A DNA stretch of 64,000 nt from Porphyrobacter sp. TH134 (GTDB lineage Bacteria; Pseudomonadota; Alphaproteobacteria; Sphingomonadales; Sphingomonadaceae): assembly GCF_002855495.1 (NCBI RefSeq), contig NZ_PKRO01000006.1, positions 57,236 through 121,235 on the forward strand, given 5' to 3'. Both the position numbers and the translations under genes were made by a program. Shown piece by piece: positions 18,216 to 29,036 of this stretch. Position 1 is the first letter of the stretch. Each line of letters begins with the position of its first letter. The notes beneath the pieces are model-generated. The model worked only from the letters and a program-made list of their open reading frames with translations, was not told the origin of the DNA and made no database searches.

Positions 18216-18836
18216 TCAGGCTCTCAGCCTCGGTTCCAGCTTGGCCTCCAGCTTCAACCGGACTGCTTCGGCGGCGTGGCGCGCGCCCAGTTTGGTCATC
18301 ATGTTGGCACGGTGAATTTCGACCGTGCGCGGGCTGATGTCGAGTTCGCGGGCGATTGCTTTGTTGCTGCTGCCTTCCGCGAGCCAATCGAGCACCTCGC
18401 GCTCTCGTCCCGAGAGGGTCGAAATCCGGTCGCGTGCCTCGATCATCCGGCGGCGGGCGGCGCCGAACTGTTCGGCTTCCTTTTCGATCCGCATCAGGCA
18501 GCGGGTAAAGCGTTCCGGATCAAGCGGCAGGGCGAGGTAATCCAGCGCGCCGGCCTTGATCGCTTCGACGATGCGGCCGGGGCGCGGCTGAACGTCCACT
18601 GCAATCAGCGGCAACCAGATGCCGAGGCGGCCGAGCCGGTCGAGGATCATGCCCACCCCGCCTTCTTCGGCGGTGTCGCGGGCGATGATGATCCCTTCGC
18701 GCGGGGGGTGAACCCCCAGCTCGGACAGATCGCCATACACCTCGCAGTGATGGCCCAGGTTAAAGCCGACCCGCGCCAATTCGGCGCGCTGGCGGCTGCA
18801 CGAGTCGATGAAGTGGAGGGAGGCTTTGCGTGTCAT
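18216..18836 (-). CDS. LuxR-type regulator with degenerate receiver domain
   Basis: A 206-residue FixJ-like protein. The C-terminal LuxR helix-turn-helix (about 137-195, LSGREREVLDWLAEGSSNKAIAREL and SPRTVEIHRANMM) is intact. The N-terminal receiver fold is recognisable, but the acidic pair is reduced to DS (LHFIDSCS), the phosphoacceptor position falls on Ala in GIIIARDTAEEGG, and the usual Lys is absent. It is thus unlikely to be controlled by phosphorylation. Similar atypical regulators occur in sphingomonads. It lies downstream of anbu on the same strand with a 140-base gap, so a separate promoter is likely. Confidence 0.85.
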   Translation of the reverse strand: MTRKASLHFIDSCSRQRAELARVGFNLGHHCEVYGDLSELGVHPPREGIIIARDTAEEGGVGMILDRLGRLGIWLPLIAVDVQPRPGRIVEAIKAGALDYLALPLDPERFTRCLMRIEKEAEQFGAARRRMIEARDRISTLSGREREVLDWLAEGSSNKAIARELDISPRTVEIHRANMMTKLGARHAAEAVRLKLEAKLEPRLRA

Positions 18837-18976
18837 GCGATTATCTGTGCGGCAACCGCCGGAAGGTTACACGCAAGAGCGCCGCCAATCCGGAGGATTT
18901 ACCATATCCACCGGTAATCAACACTTTGAAACTATTGCTTTTTATCATCCGGAACGGATGCAGATCAGGACTAACC

Positions 18977-19723
18977 CTAAGCGTCATCGCGCATCCGGTA
19001 AGGCGGCAGGGAATGGAACGCCGCCCGCAAGGCATCACCCCAACCTGATGAAATCGTGTCGAAATATGCATCGTCGGCAGTCACGCGGTGTTCATGTGTG
19101 GCTGCAAAAGCGTCTTTGCCGATCACCAGCAAATCCAGCGGCAATCCGACTGACAGGTTAGCCTTCAGGGTCGAGTCGAAGCTAACCATCAGCAATTTGA
19201 TCGCATCTTCAAAGCTCATCCCCCGGTCATAGCCGCGGATCAGGATCGGACGGCCGTACTTGGTCTCCCCGATCTGGAAGAACGGCGTATCCCAGCTCGC
19301 CTCGATGAAGTTGCCCTCGGGATAGATCATGAACAGGCGCGGCTGCATGCCTGCGATTTGCCCGGCGACGATCATGGTCGCGGTAAAGCGTCCCTTGCCG
19401 CTTTCGCCGTTCACGGCCTGCGCTGTTTCGATGGTGGTGCGCAGCAGCCGCCCGATCTCAGTGGCGACCTGGAACATGGTTGGCCCCTTCAGCAGCGTGT
19501 TGTCACGCTCGGACGGAGCCTTGGTGCGTTCTTCCAGCTGGCTGATGACAGCCTGCGTGGTGGCGAGATTACCCGCCGTCATCACCGCGATCATGCGTTC
19601 GCCCGGCACGCTCCACTGAAACAACTTGCGGAAGGTGGAGATGTTGTCGACGCCCGAATTGGTGCGGGTATCGCTCATCAGCACGAGGCCTTTGTCGAGC
19701 ACCATGCCAACGCAATAGGTCAT
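18977..19723 (-). CDS. proteasome-like peptidase Anbu
   Basis: A 248-residue Ntn-hydrolase of the Anbu family, an ancestor-like relative of the HslV/proteasome beta subunits. It starts MTYCVG, so Met removal would expose Thr as nucleophile. SDTRTNSG follows near residue 17, where the family has conserved Asp and basic residues. The start at 19723 is taken over a longer frame because the catalytic Thr must be N-terminal. Anbu rings have been seen in other bacteria but their substrate is unknown. It is the last gene of an operon with transglutaminase, alpha-E and ATP-grasp genes, the conserved neighbourhood of this family. Confidence 0.92.
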   Translation of the reverse strand: MTYCVGMVLDKGLVLMSDTRTNSGVDNISTFRKLFQWSVPGERMIAVMTAGNLATTQAVISQLEERTKAPSERDNTLLKGPTMFQVATEIGRLLRTTIETAQAVNGESGKGRFTATMIVAGQIAGMQPRLFMIYPEGNFIEASWDTPFFQIGETKYGRPILIRGYDRGMSFEDAIKLLMVSFDSTLKANLSVGLPLDLLVIGKDAFAATHEHRVTADDAYFDTISSGWGDALRAAFHSLPPYRMRDDA

Positions 19724-19810
19724 GCTGTCATCCTTGTTGTTCCGCCCACAAGCGCCGCGCCCTAGCGCGAAGCGCAAGCCGGCGCAAAGGGCGCGATTGT
19801 GCCCAGCGGG

Positions 19811-20695
19811 TTATTGCGTGGACTGGCTTTGCTGCTGGCCTGTACCGGGGCCTTGTTGCTGCAACTGTCCGGTCGGTGAACGGGCTTCGACGGTCAGACC
19901 CACGGTGAGCACCTCGTCTGCCGTGCTGCCAAAGCTAATGCCGGTGACGGGCGCTGCATCACGGTAATCGCTGCCTGTCGCCATCCGCACATAGCGCGGA
20001 TCGGGGCTGATCCCGTTGGAGACATCAAAGCCGACCCAGCCCAGCCCTTCGACATGGGCTTCGGCCCAGGCGTGGGTGGCTTCCTGCTGAATGCGGTCAT
20101 CCATCATCAGATAACCGCTGACATAGCGCGCCGGGATGCCGCCAGCGCGCGCGGCGCCGATGAAGATATGGGCGTGATCCTGACAGACGCCGTAGCCGTG
20201 GGTGGCCGCTTCTTCGGCGGTGGTCGCGCTGTGCGTGCGCCCGGCTTCATAGGTCACCCGCTCGCGGATCAAGCCGGACAGCGCGTGCAGGAACGCGAGC
20301 GGTGCCGCGCCCCCTGATCCCTGCGCCTCGCGCAGCAGCGCGCGCAGCCGGGCGCCCGGACGGGTCAGCGGGGTCTGGCGCAGAAAGCTCCACAGCGGCA
20401 GGTGGCCCGAATGGCGCCCGATCACCCCAGCATTATCCTCGGTTTCGACCACGCCTTCGCAGGTCACCGTCACTTCGCGCGCGCCCGGCGCCAGACCGAT
20501 CAGCGTGACGTGGTTGAAATGCTGATCGTCATACTGAAGTTCGGCATGGGCGTTCTCGAAGGTCATCCGCCAATCGATAATGCGCTGGCCCTGTGTGGCC
20601 TTGGGCGTCAGCCGCAACCGCTGGAGCGCGTGAACCACCGGCTGCGCGAAGGCATAATGGGTGGAATGCCGGATCTGGAGAGTGAGCTTGCTCAT
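19811..20695 (-). CDS. transglutaminase-like cysteine peptidase
   Basis: A 294-residue protein with an N-terminal bacterial transglutaminase-associated beta domain (about 1-90) and a transglutaminase core (about 160-245). The catalytic triad is visible as Cys in GYGVCQDHAH, His in THAWAEA and Asp in GFDVSNG. The C-terminal 25 residues are rich in Gln, Gly and Ser, presumably a disordered tail. In bacteria this fold more often hydrolyses or transfers amide bonds than crosslinks proteins. It overlaps the preceding alpha-E gene by four bases (ATGA) and precedes anbu by 87 bases. Confidence 0.92.
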   Translation of the reverse strand: MSKLTLQIRHSTHYAFAQPVVHALQRLRLTPKATQGQRIIDWRMTFENAHAELQYDDQHFNHVTLIGLAPGAREVTVTCEGVVETEDNAGVIGRHSGHLPLWSFLRQTPLTRPGARLRALLREAQGSGGAAPLAFLHALSGLIRERVTYEAGRTHSATTAEEAATHGYGVCQDHAHIFIGAARAGGIPARYVSGYLMMDDRIQQEATHAWAEAHVEGLGWVGFDVSNGISPDPRYVRMATGSDYRDAAPVTGISFGSTADEVLTVGLTVEARSPTGQLQQQGPGTGQQQSQSTQ

Positions 20696-21636
20696 GCGTG
20701 GAACCGGTAATCTTGCGCAATCGCTTGCGAAATCGCAGCGTTGCGGGCGAGGAAATCGACCAGAAACTCATGCAGCCCCTGCTCGAAGATCTGGTCGACC
20801 GTAAGGTGGCTGATGTGCGTGTCGGAATCGCGCATCAAGCCGTGGCAGCGCCCATCGGCGGCGTGCATCCGCGCAAGGGCCGCAAGGTTCTCGCGCAGGG
20901 CGTTGCGGCAGAATGCAAGGCTGCGGGGGAAACGATCATCTAGCACCACGAATTCCACAATTCCGCGCGCTTCGATCTGCCCGGCGTTAAGCCAGCTATA
21001 GACCCGCGCGCCCGCGACTGATCTGAGCACTTGTTCCCACTGCCCGGTATCAAGGCTGGAACCCACATAAGAGAGCGAGGGCAGCAGCAGGAAATACTTC
21101 ATATCGAGAATGCGCGCAGTGCTGTCGGCCCGCTCGATATAAGTGCCCGCGCGGGCGAAGTGATAGCCCTCGTCGCGCAGGATCGATCCGTCAAAAGCGC
21201 CGTGAACCTGCGTGCCGGCGCGGCGAATGGCCGACAGCGCCTCACCCACCATCGTCTGCCCCACCGGACGCGCCAGCAGCTTTTCAAGCCGCATCCAGTT
21301 TTCGTTGACCGCTTCCCAGACGTCAGACGAAATATTGGTGCGGGCCATCCGCGCATTGCTGCGCACCCCGCCGAACATGTTGCGGACATTGCCCGGATTG
21401 GCCGGCCCGCGCAGGACGAAATTCCAGACCTGCATCCCGTCATATCCGTCATGCAGCGCTTCATAGGCGCTGCGCAGGCCAAGCGTCGCAATGACCGATC
21501 GCCATTCCGCCTCGGCGGTCACCAGATCGCGGGTCAGCGCCATGCGCAGGGCCGCTTCCAGCAGGCGCGCTGTGTTCTCGGCCCGCTCAAGATAGCGGAA
21601 CATCCAGAACAGGCTGTTGGCGGTCCGGCCTAGCAT
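20692..21636 (-). CDS. alpha-E domain protein
   Basis: A 314-residue, almost fully helical alpha-E (DUF403) protein. The N-terminal MLGRTANSLFWMFRYLERAENTARLLE is the family signature, and an AGTYIERADSTARILDMKYF segment occurs in the middle. No catalytic motif is known. The family is found nearly always beside circularly permuted ATP-grasp genes and is thought to work with them in forming or handling peptide conjugates. It starts seven bases after the ATP-grasp stop codon and overlaps the transglutaminase start, so the three are very likely one transcript. Confidence 0.92.
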   Translation of the reverse strand: MLGRTANSLFWMFRYLERAENTARLLEAALRMALTRDLVTAEAEWRSVIATLGLRSAYEALHDGYDGMQVWNFVLRGPANPGNVRNMFGGVRSNARMARTNISSDVWEAVNENWMRLEKLLARPVGQTMVGEALSAIRRAGTQVHGAFDGSILRDEGYHFARAGTYIERADSTARILDMKYFLLLPSLSYVGSSLDTGQWEQVLRSVAGARVYSWLNAGQIEARGIVEFVVLDDRFPRSLAFCRNALRENLAALARMHAADGRCHGLMRDSDTHISHLTVDQIFEQGLHEFLVDFLARNAAISQAIAQDYRFHA

Positions 21637-21643
21637 GACAGCA

Positions 21644-23074
21644 TCAATCCTTCAGCACCCAGGTATCTTTGGTGCCGCCCCCTTGCGAGGAATTGACCAC
21701 CAGCGAACCCTGTTTCAGCGCCACTCGCGTCAGCCCGCCCGGCGTGATGTCGATGCCTTCGGGGCTGACCAGCACGAAGGGCCGCAGGTCAAGGTGCCGG
21801 GGGGCGAGGCCCTTGGCGGTGTAAATGGGGCAGGTCGACAGCGCGAGCGTGGGCTGGGCGATGTAATTATCGGGCTTGGCCACCAGCTTTTCGCGGAAGG
21901 CGGCAATCTCTCGCTTGGACGAGGTCGGCCCGATCAGCATCCCGTAACCGCCCGATCCATGCACTTCCTTGACCACCAGTTCGGCCAGATTGTCGAGCAC
22001 GTAAGCCAGGCTATCCTTGTCGGCGCAGCGCCATGTTTGCACATTGGGCAGCAGCGGCTTTTCGCCGGTATAGAACTCGACGATTTCGGGCATGAAGCTG
22101 TAGATCGCCTTGTCATCAGCCACCCCGGTGCCCGGCGCGTTGGCGATGGTGATCCCGCCGGCGCGGTACACATCCATGATCCCCGGCACGCCGAGCGCGC
22201 TGTCGGGGTTGAAGGTCAGCGGATCAAGGTAATCGTCATCGACCCGGCGATAGAGCACATCGATCGGCTTGTAACCGCGCGTTGTGCGCATCTGCACCCG
22301 CCCCTCGGTCACCCGCAGATCGCTGCCTTCGACCAGTTCGGCGCCCATCTGGTCAGCGAGGAAGGCGTGCTCGAAATAGGCCGAATTGTAGATCCCGGGT
22401 GTCAGTACCGCGACCGTCGGCTTGCCGCCGGTAAAGGCGGGCGGAACGCAGGCGGCCAGAGAGCGCGCGAGGCGGCGCGGATAGTTCGACACGCTTTCGA
22501 CCGCCACCCGGCTGAACAGATCGGGGAACATCCCCATCATCGTCTCGCGGTTTTCCAGCATGTAGGACACGCCCGACGGGGTGCGCGCGTTATCTTCCAG
22601 CACGAAGAAATCATCCGGCCCGGTGCGCACCAGATCAATCCCTACGATGTGGGTATAGATCCCGCCCGGCGGGGTGAAGCCGACCATATTGGCCAGCCAT
22701 GCATCATTCCCGCGCAGCAGGCGTTCGGGCAGGCGGCCAGCGCGCACGATTTCCTGCCGGTGGTACAGATCGTAAAGGAAGGAATTGAGCGCCCGCACCC
22801 GCTGTTCGATCCCTTTCGACAGCTTGCGCCATTCGGCGGCGGTAATGATACGCGGCACCATGTCGAACGGGATCAGCCGTTCTTCGGCGGCATCCTCGCC
22901 ATAGACGTTGAAGGTGATACCCGTGCGGCGGAAAGTGTCATCCGCCTCGCGGTTCTTGCGGCGCATCAGCTCGGGCGGCTGTTCATGAAACCAGCGACAA
23001 TATTCGGCATAGGCAGGGCGTGTGCGGCCCTCGCCATCAAACATCTCGTCGAAACTTGCGCTCCGCCCCTGCAT
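21644..23074 (-). CDS. circularly permuted ATP-grasp ligase
   Basis: A 476-residue protein of the circularly permuted type-2 ATP-grasp group, expected to form an amide bond from a carboxylate and an amine using ATP. FFVLEDNARTPSGVSYMLENR (about 155-175) and the Gly-rich GTGVADDKAIYSFMPEIVEFY and LVVKEVHGSGGYGMLIGP stretches are family hallmarks. The acceptor and donor are unknown; peptide tagging has been proposed for this operon type. A GTGGGGG ribosome-binding stretch lies just before the ATG at 23074. It is the first gene of the operon that ends with anbu. Confidence 0.92.
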   Translation of the reverse strand: MQGRSASFDEMFDGEGRTRPAYAEYCRWFHEQPPELMRRKNREADDTFRRTGITFNVYGEDAAEERLIPFDMVPRIITAAEWRKLSKGIEQRVRALNSFLYDLYHRQEIVRAGRLPERLLRGNDAWLANMVGFTPPGGIYTHIVGIDLVRTGPDDFFVLEDNARTPSGVSYMLENRETMMGMFPDLFSRVAVESVSNYPRRLARSLAACVPPAFTGGKPTVAVLTPGIYNSAYFEHAFLADQMGAELVEGSDLRVTEGRVQMRTTRGYKPIDVLYRRVDDDYLDPLTFNPDSALGVPGIMDVYRAGGITIANAPGTGVADDKAIYSFMPEIVEFYTGEKPLLPNVQTWRCADKDSLAYVLDNLAELVVKEVHGSGGYGMLIGPTSSKREIAAFREKLVAKPDNYIAQPTLALSTCPIYTAKGLAPRHLDLRPFVLVSPEGIDITPGGLTRVALKQGSLVVNSSQGGGTKDTWVLKD

Positions 23075-23172
23075 CGACCCCCACTACCGCTTATGTGCAG
23101 TGCAGCAATGTAACCGGCGTTTTGCAAAAGGAAAGCGCCTGCATCATTTTGCGCAAGATCGCAGCGAAAGGA

Positions 23173-24009
23173 TCAGGCGCGGGTCGTCTCAAGCTCGCCG
23201 AGCACGGCAACGATGGCCTGCGGATCATAGGTAAAGCCCATGTGCGTGCAGCGCAGCCGAACCGACCGGTCACGCTCGCCTGCGCGCCCGGCGGCGCAAC
23301 GCGGCGCAATCACGCCATCATTGGCGCTCCACAGCGCCACCGTTTCAACCGGCGGTTTGACCGCAAGCTCGGCAGCGACCGGCGGTGCATCGACCGAATG
23401 GCCGGTGATAAACTGGTACGCGCGCCAGACATTATTGGCGCGCGGAGAGCCGCTGAACGGCGAGCCCATCGAGATAACCTTGGCGACCGCGTGCGGCTGA
23501 CGCTTGGCCAATTCGCGCGCGTAGAGACCACCGAGGCTCCAGCCGACCATGACCACCTTGCGGCCGTGCCGGGCATGCAGTTCCAGCAACCGCGCTTCGA
23601 GCGCTGCGAAGTTTTCCTCGTTCGGCCCCCAGTTGAAGCCTAGCCCCCAGCGCTTGGCTATATGGCCTGCTGCCTCAAGCTGGCGGGCGAGATAGCGCAT
23701 TCGCATAGGGTGGGTGGCAAAGCCGGGCAGGATCATCACCACCTGCGGGTTGGCAGTGGCGGAAATATCGAGCTTGCGACGCGGACGACGCAGCGGCTCT
23801 AACAATACATCCGCTTCGCCCAGCATCCGCACCAGCCGGGGCTTGCCTGCCTCGAATTCTTCCGGGCAGGCTTCCCGCGCCAGCGCCACCCGGCGCACAA
23901 AGGCGCTTGCGGCAAAGGCCTGCTGCGCCTGCGCGCCGGCTGCCGTCGCAGCAGCGACCAGCGGGGCGGGCAGACGGGGCCGTTCAGGGACAAAACGCAG
24001 CGAAACCAT
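23173..24009 (-). CDS. alpha/beta hydrolase
   Basis: A 278-residue alpha/beta-hydrolase-fold protein, probably a lipase or esterase. The nucleophile elbow is GWSLGG (about 158-163) after a lid-free strand VVMILPGFATHP, which gives the oxyanion region. Asp in WSANDGVI and His in CTHMGF complete the triad. The first ~75 residues are a poorly conserved Ala-rich extension. ATG at 24009 was chosen over a TTG four codons upstream. It lies upstream of the ATP-grasp operon on the same strand with a 98-base gap, so co-transcription is possible but not certain. Confidence 0.85.
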   Translation of the reverse strand: MVSLRFVPERPRLPAPLVAAATAAGAQAQQAFAASAFVRRVALAREACPEEFEAGKPRLVRMLGEADVLLEPLRRPRRKLDISATANPQVVMILPGFATHPMRMRYLARQLEAAGHIAKRWGLGFNWGPNEENFAALEARLLELHARHGRKVVMVGWSLGGLYARELAKRQPHAVAKVISMGSPFSGSPRANNVWRAYQFITGHSVDAPPVAAELAVKPPVETVALWSANDGVIAPRCAAGRAGERDRSVRLRCTHMGFTYDPQAIVAVLGELETTRA

Positions 24010-24081
24010 GTACGCGATCAAGCCACGATCAGGATGAATGTTCCCTGAAGTGTAACAATTGTAATGGACCTGACACGCGCG

Positions 24082-24612
24082 CTATTTTGCCGGGCAGTCG
24101 CCAATGCGTTCATGCTTCGCGCTGAACGACATGGTGCCCTTGCCGGCGCCGTCGAATTCCATCGCCATCTTGGCTGTCAGATCGGCGCCGGTCGTGGTGG
24201 TGGTGCCCGCCATTTCCATCCGCGCAATGCGGCCATCGGCCTTGCAATTCATCACCGCATCAAGCTTGCCATCGGCCAGATCGAAGCGTTCGTAGGTGCA
24301 TTCCCCATCCTGGCCTTGCTTGACCAGTTCCTCAAAGCCCTTGTCGACCTCGGCCTGGGTCATGCAGTCTTCGGTCGTGGTCGTCATTCCCGCGCCATGC
24401 CCCTTCATCTCAGGCGGCAGGCCGGGGATGTCGAGCCCGGTCATCGTCACGGTCGTCTTGTAAAGGCCTGCCTGCGGCTTGGGGATTTCGGCCTTGGCCT
24501 TGGCGGCGACTTCATTCGCGCTGATTTCGCCGTTGCCATCAGCATCGGTGTTGCCGCCTGAACAGGCAGCCAGCAGCACTATGCCGGTTGCCGCTGTGAT
24601 AATCCGCTTCAT
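24082..24612 (-). CDS. DUF3617 lipoprotein with an N-terminal EF-hand loop
   Basis: A 176-residue lipoprotein with lipobox LAAC (Cys17) and a DUF3617 domain from about residue 45 ([14 protein letters not shown] and the paired Cys residues in TEDCMTQ and GDCPAK). Directly after the lipid anchor, residues 23-34 fit a canonical EF-hand calcium loop: Asp23, Asp25, Asn27, Gly28, Ile30 and Glu34. The rest of the family usually lacks this. Its role is unknown. ATG at 24612 with AGGAGAG upstream defines the start. It is divergent from uvrB. Confidence 0.86.
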   Translation of the reverse strand: MKRIITAATGIVLLAACSGGNTDADGNGEISANEVAAKAKAEIPKPQAGLYKTTVTMTGLDIPGLPPEMKGHGAGMTTTTEDCMTQAEVDKGFEELVKQGQDGECTYERFDLADGKLDAVMNCKADGRIARMEMAGTTTTTGADLTAKMAMEFDGAGKGTMSFSAKHERIGDCPAK

Positions 24613-24718
24613 TATGCTCTCCTGCTCGCGGGCCTGCCCCGTTGGCGCGGTCATAGCGCATAAAAGCCTGCCTGCGCAGCCCTTCACATTCGAGCGCTGC
24701 GGCTACATATGTTCAGGC

Positions 24719-26914
<2,196 letters not shown>

Positions 26915-27003
26915 AGGGGCTGGTTCACTCTGGTTTTAGGGAAGGCAAATTGACGGGAGTCTTTGGCTAACCGATTATGCCTCACGAAACCTTAGAGGCA
27001 GTC

Positions 27004-27258
27004 ATGACCCGACCCGACAAGCTATTCCGATCCCTGCTCGACAATCCGAGCCAGATCATTGCTTACCGTGATTTTGTCCGGTTGATCGAGTCCCATGGAT
27101 GGCAGCACATCCGCACAAAGGGCAGCCATCGCTCCTACGCGCATGACGAGTGCCCAGAACTGCTGGTAATCCAGCCGCGCGGCTCAGACGCGAAGCCATA
27201 TCAGGTGAAGCTATTTCTTGCCTATGTCGAGGAGTACGGACTACAATCGGGCCGATGA
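27004..27258 (+). CDS. hicA: HicA-family toxin, mRNA interferase
   Basis: An 84-residue HicA protein with a double-stranded-RNA-binding-like fold and the catalytic His in TKGSHRSY. It is preceded by FVRLIESHGWQHIR and ends with VKLFLAYVEEYGL, the typical last helix. It would cleave mRNA when free of antitoxin. The ATG at 27004 has GAGG upstream, whereas an ATG at 26977 has none. The next gene overlaps by four bases and encodes the antitoxin. Lower GC at third positions than the neighbours hints at transfer. Confidence 0.88.
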   Translation: MTRPDKLFRSLLDNPSQIIAYRDFVRLIESHGWQHIRTKGSHRSYAHDECPELLVIQPRGSDAKPYQVKLFLAYVEEYGLQSGR

Positions 27259-27473
27259 CGCAGCCCCACTATCATATCAACGTGTTCTGGTCGCAGGAAG
27301 ACGATTGCTGGATTGCCGACGTTCCTGACTTGCGCGGTTGCTCGGCGCATGGCGATACGCCTACCGAAGCGACGACCGAGGCAGAAGTTGCGATTTCGCT
27401 TTGGATCGAAACCGCTCTGGAACGCGGCCTGCCGGTTCCCGAACCACGTTATCGTCCGGCGATCTACGCCTGA
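27255..27473 (+). CDS. hicB: HicB-family antitoxin, short form
   Basis: A 72-residue HicB protein made only of the partial RNase-H-like fold (HINVFWSQEDDCWIADVPDLRGCSAHGDT and the helix with EAEVAISLWIETALE). It lacks the C-terminal ribbon-helix-helix or helix-turn-helix found in longer HicB proteins, so it should neutralise HicA but may not bind the promoter itself. It starts within the hicA stop codon (ATGA), giving translational coupling. Confidence 0.87.
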   Translation: MTQPHYHINVFWSQEDDCWIADVPDLRGCSAHGDTPTEATTEAEVAISLWIETALERGLPVPEPRYRPAIYA

Positions 27474-27521
27474 GCCCCGCAGGGCTTGAACCCTGCCCGC
27501 AACCCTGCCAACCCTCACGCC

Positions 27522-29036
27522 ATGACCACACGATTCCTTGGCCTGCTCGCCGCAGCCAGCACGCTCGCCCTTACTGCTCCCACCATCGCGCAGGACGCGC
27601 CCAAGGCTGAGGCCACTGCCAAGCCGGCGCCTGCAGCCCCCGCGCCGCAAGTCCGCACCCGCGACCTCAGCGGCACCTTTGGCGGCCGTGCGATCAGCTA
27701 CCGCGCGACCATTGCCGACACGATCCTTGAAAGCGACGAGGGCAAGGCCGAGGCGGTGATCGTCACCACCTCTTATGTGAAGACCCCGGCGGACCCGACC
27801 CGCCCGGTGTTCTTCATCTATAATGGCGGGCCGGGTTCAGGCTCGGTGTGGTTGCAGATGGGTGCCTTCGGGCCGAAGCGCGTGGCGATCCCTTCCGACG
27901 CGCGGGACGATGGCGCACCGCCCTATCCGCTGCTCGACAACCCCGACAGCCTGCTCGATGTCGCCGATCTCGTCTTCATCGACCCGCCGGGCACAGGCTT
28001 CAGCTATCTGACGCAGGGCACCGATCCCAAGAAATATTACGGCCTCAAGCAGGATGGCCGCGCCATCGCCAAAGTGATCCGGCGCTGGATCAACGATAAC
28101 GGCCGCTGGAACAGCCCCAAATACCTCGGCGGCGAAAGCTATGGCACCACCCGCACGGCAATGGTGGCGGACGAGCTGGAGGGCAGCACCTATAACGACG
28201 TTGGCCTCAACGGTCTGATTCTCGTCTCCACCATCCTCGATTTCGGGGTGGAGGATACGACGCCCGGCAACGAAATGGCCTATGTCATGATGCTGCCCAA
28301 CATGGCGACAGCGGCCTATTTCCACGGCAAGGTGCAAGGCGCATCGGTCGAAGCCGTGGCTGAAGAGGCGCGCCGCTTTGCGATCGGACCGTTTGCAACC
28401 GCATTGCTGAAGGGGCAGGATCTGCCCGCCGAGGAACGTGCCGCCGTACGCAAGGAACTCTCGCGCCTGACCGGCCTGTCGGAAACCTATCTCGATCAAG
28501 CCGACCTGCGCGTGACCGACCAGCGGTTCTACAAGGAGCTGCTGCGCGACCGCGGGCTCACGGTCGGCCGGCTCGATTCCCGCTACACCGGGCGCGATTA
28601 TGACAATGCCGGCGAAACGCCCGACAACGACCCCAGCTTCTACGGCATCGACGCCGGCTACACCGCCGCAATCAACAGCTGGGCGCGCGAGACGCTGGGT
28701 TACAAGACGGACCGCGAATACCAGTCGATCGGGCGCGAACCTGGGCGAAACTGGGACTGGAGCCTCGAAGGGCCCGGGCGCGGATCATACCTCAATGTCG
28801 CGCCGCTGATCGGCAAGGCGCTGCGGCAGAATTCGCAGCTGCGCGTGTTCAACGCGCAAGGCTGGTATGATTTTGCCACGCCCTTTTTCGGGGCAGAATA
28901 TTCACTGAAGCGCACCGGCATTCCGCAGGATCGCCTGACCTTTGAATATTACGATGCGGGTCACATGATGTATATCCGCGACGAAGACCGCGCCAAGCTT
29001 TCGGCTGACATCCGCGCCTTTATCCGCGCGCGATGA
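27522..29036 (+). CDS. secreted S10 family serine carboxypeptidase
   Basis: A 504-residue peptidase of the S10 (carboxypeptidase Y-like) clan with an alpha/beta-hydrolase fold. It has a signal peptide (about 1-24, TIAQ), a Pro/Ala linker, the oxyanion motif YNGGPGSGS, the nucleophile in GGESYGTT, Asp in WYDFATP and His in DAGHMMY. It removes C-terminal residues from peptides, presumably in the periplasm. The start ATG at 27522 leads directly into the signal peptide. Its stop codon overlaps the next lipoprotein gene, suggesting co-expression. Confidence 0.92.
   Translation: MTTRFLGLLAAASTLALTAPTIAQDAPKAEATAKPAPAAPAPQVRTRDLSGTFGGRAISYRATIADTILESDEGKAEAVIVTTSYVKTPADPTRPVFFIYNGGPGSGSVWLQMGAFGPKRVAIPSDARDDGAPPYPLLDNPDSLLDVADLVFIDPPGTGFSYLTQGTDPKKYYGLKQDGRAIAKVIRRWINDNGRWNSPKYLGGESYGTTRTAMVADELEGSTYNDVGLNGLILVSTILDFGVEDTTPGNEMAYVMMLPNMATAAYFHGKVQGASVEAVAEEARRFAIGPFATALLKGQDLPAEERAAVRKELSRLTGLSETYLDQADLRVTDQRFYKELLRDRGLTVGRLDSRYTGRDYDNAGETPDNDPSFYGIDAGYTAAINSWARETLGYKTDREYQSIGREPGRNWDWSLEGPGRGSYLNVAPLIGKALRQNSQLRVFNAQGWYDFATPFFGAEYSLKRTGIPQDRLTFEYYDAGHMMYIRDEDRAKLSADIRAFIRAR

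Noticed and set aside
18946..18960. CATCCG-GAA-CGGATG hairpin as terminator of anbu
   Set aside because: On the minus strand it is followed by A-rich sequence, not T, and on the plus strand there is no gene to terminate. It may be a binding site or chance.
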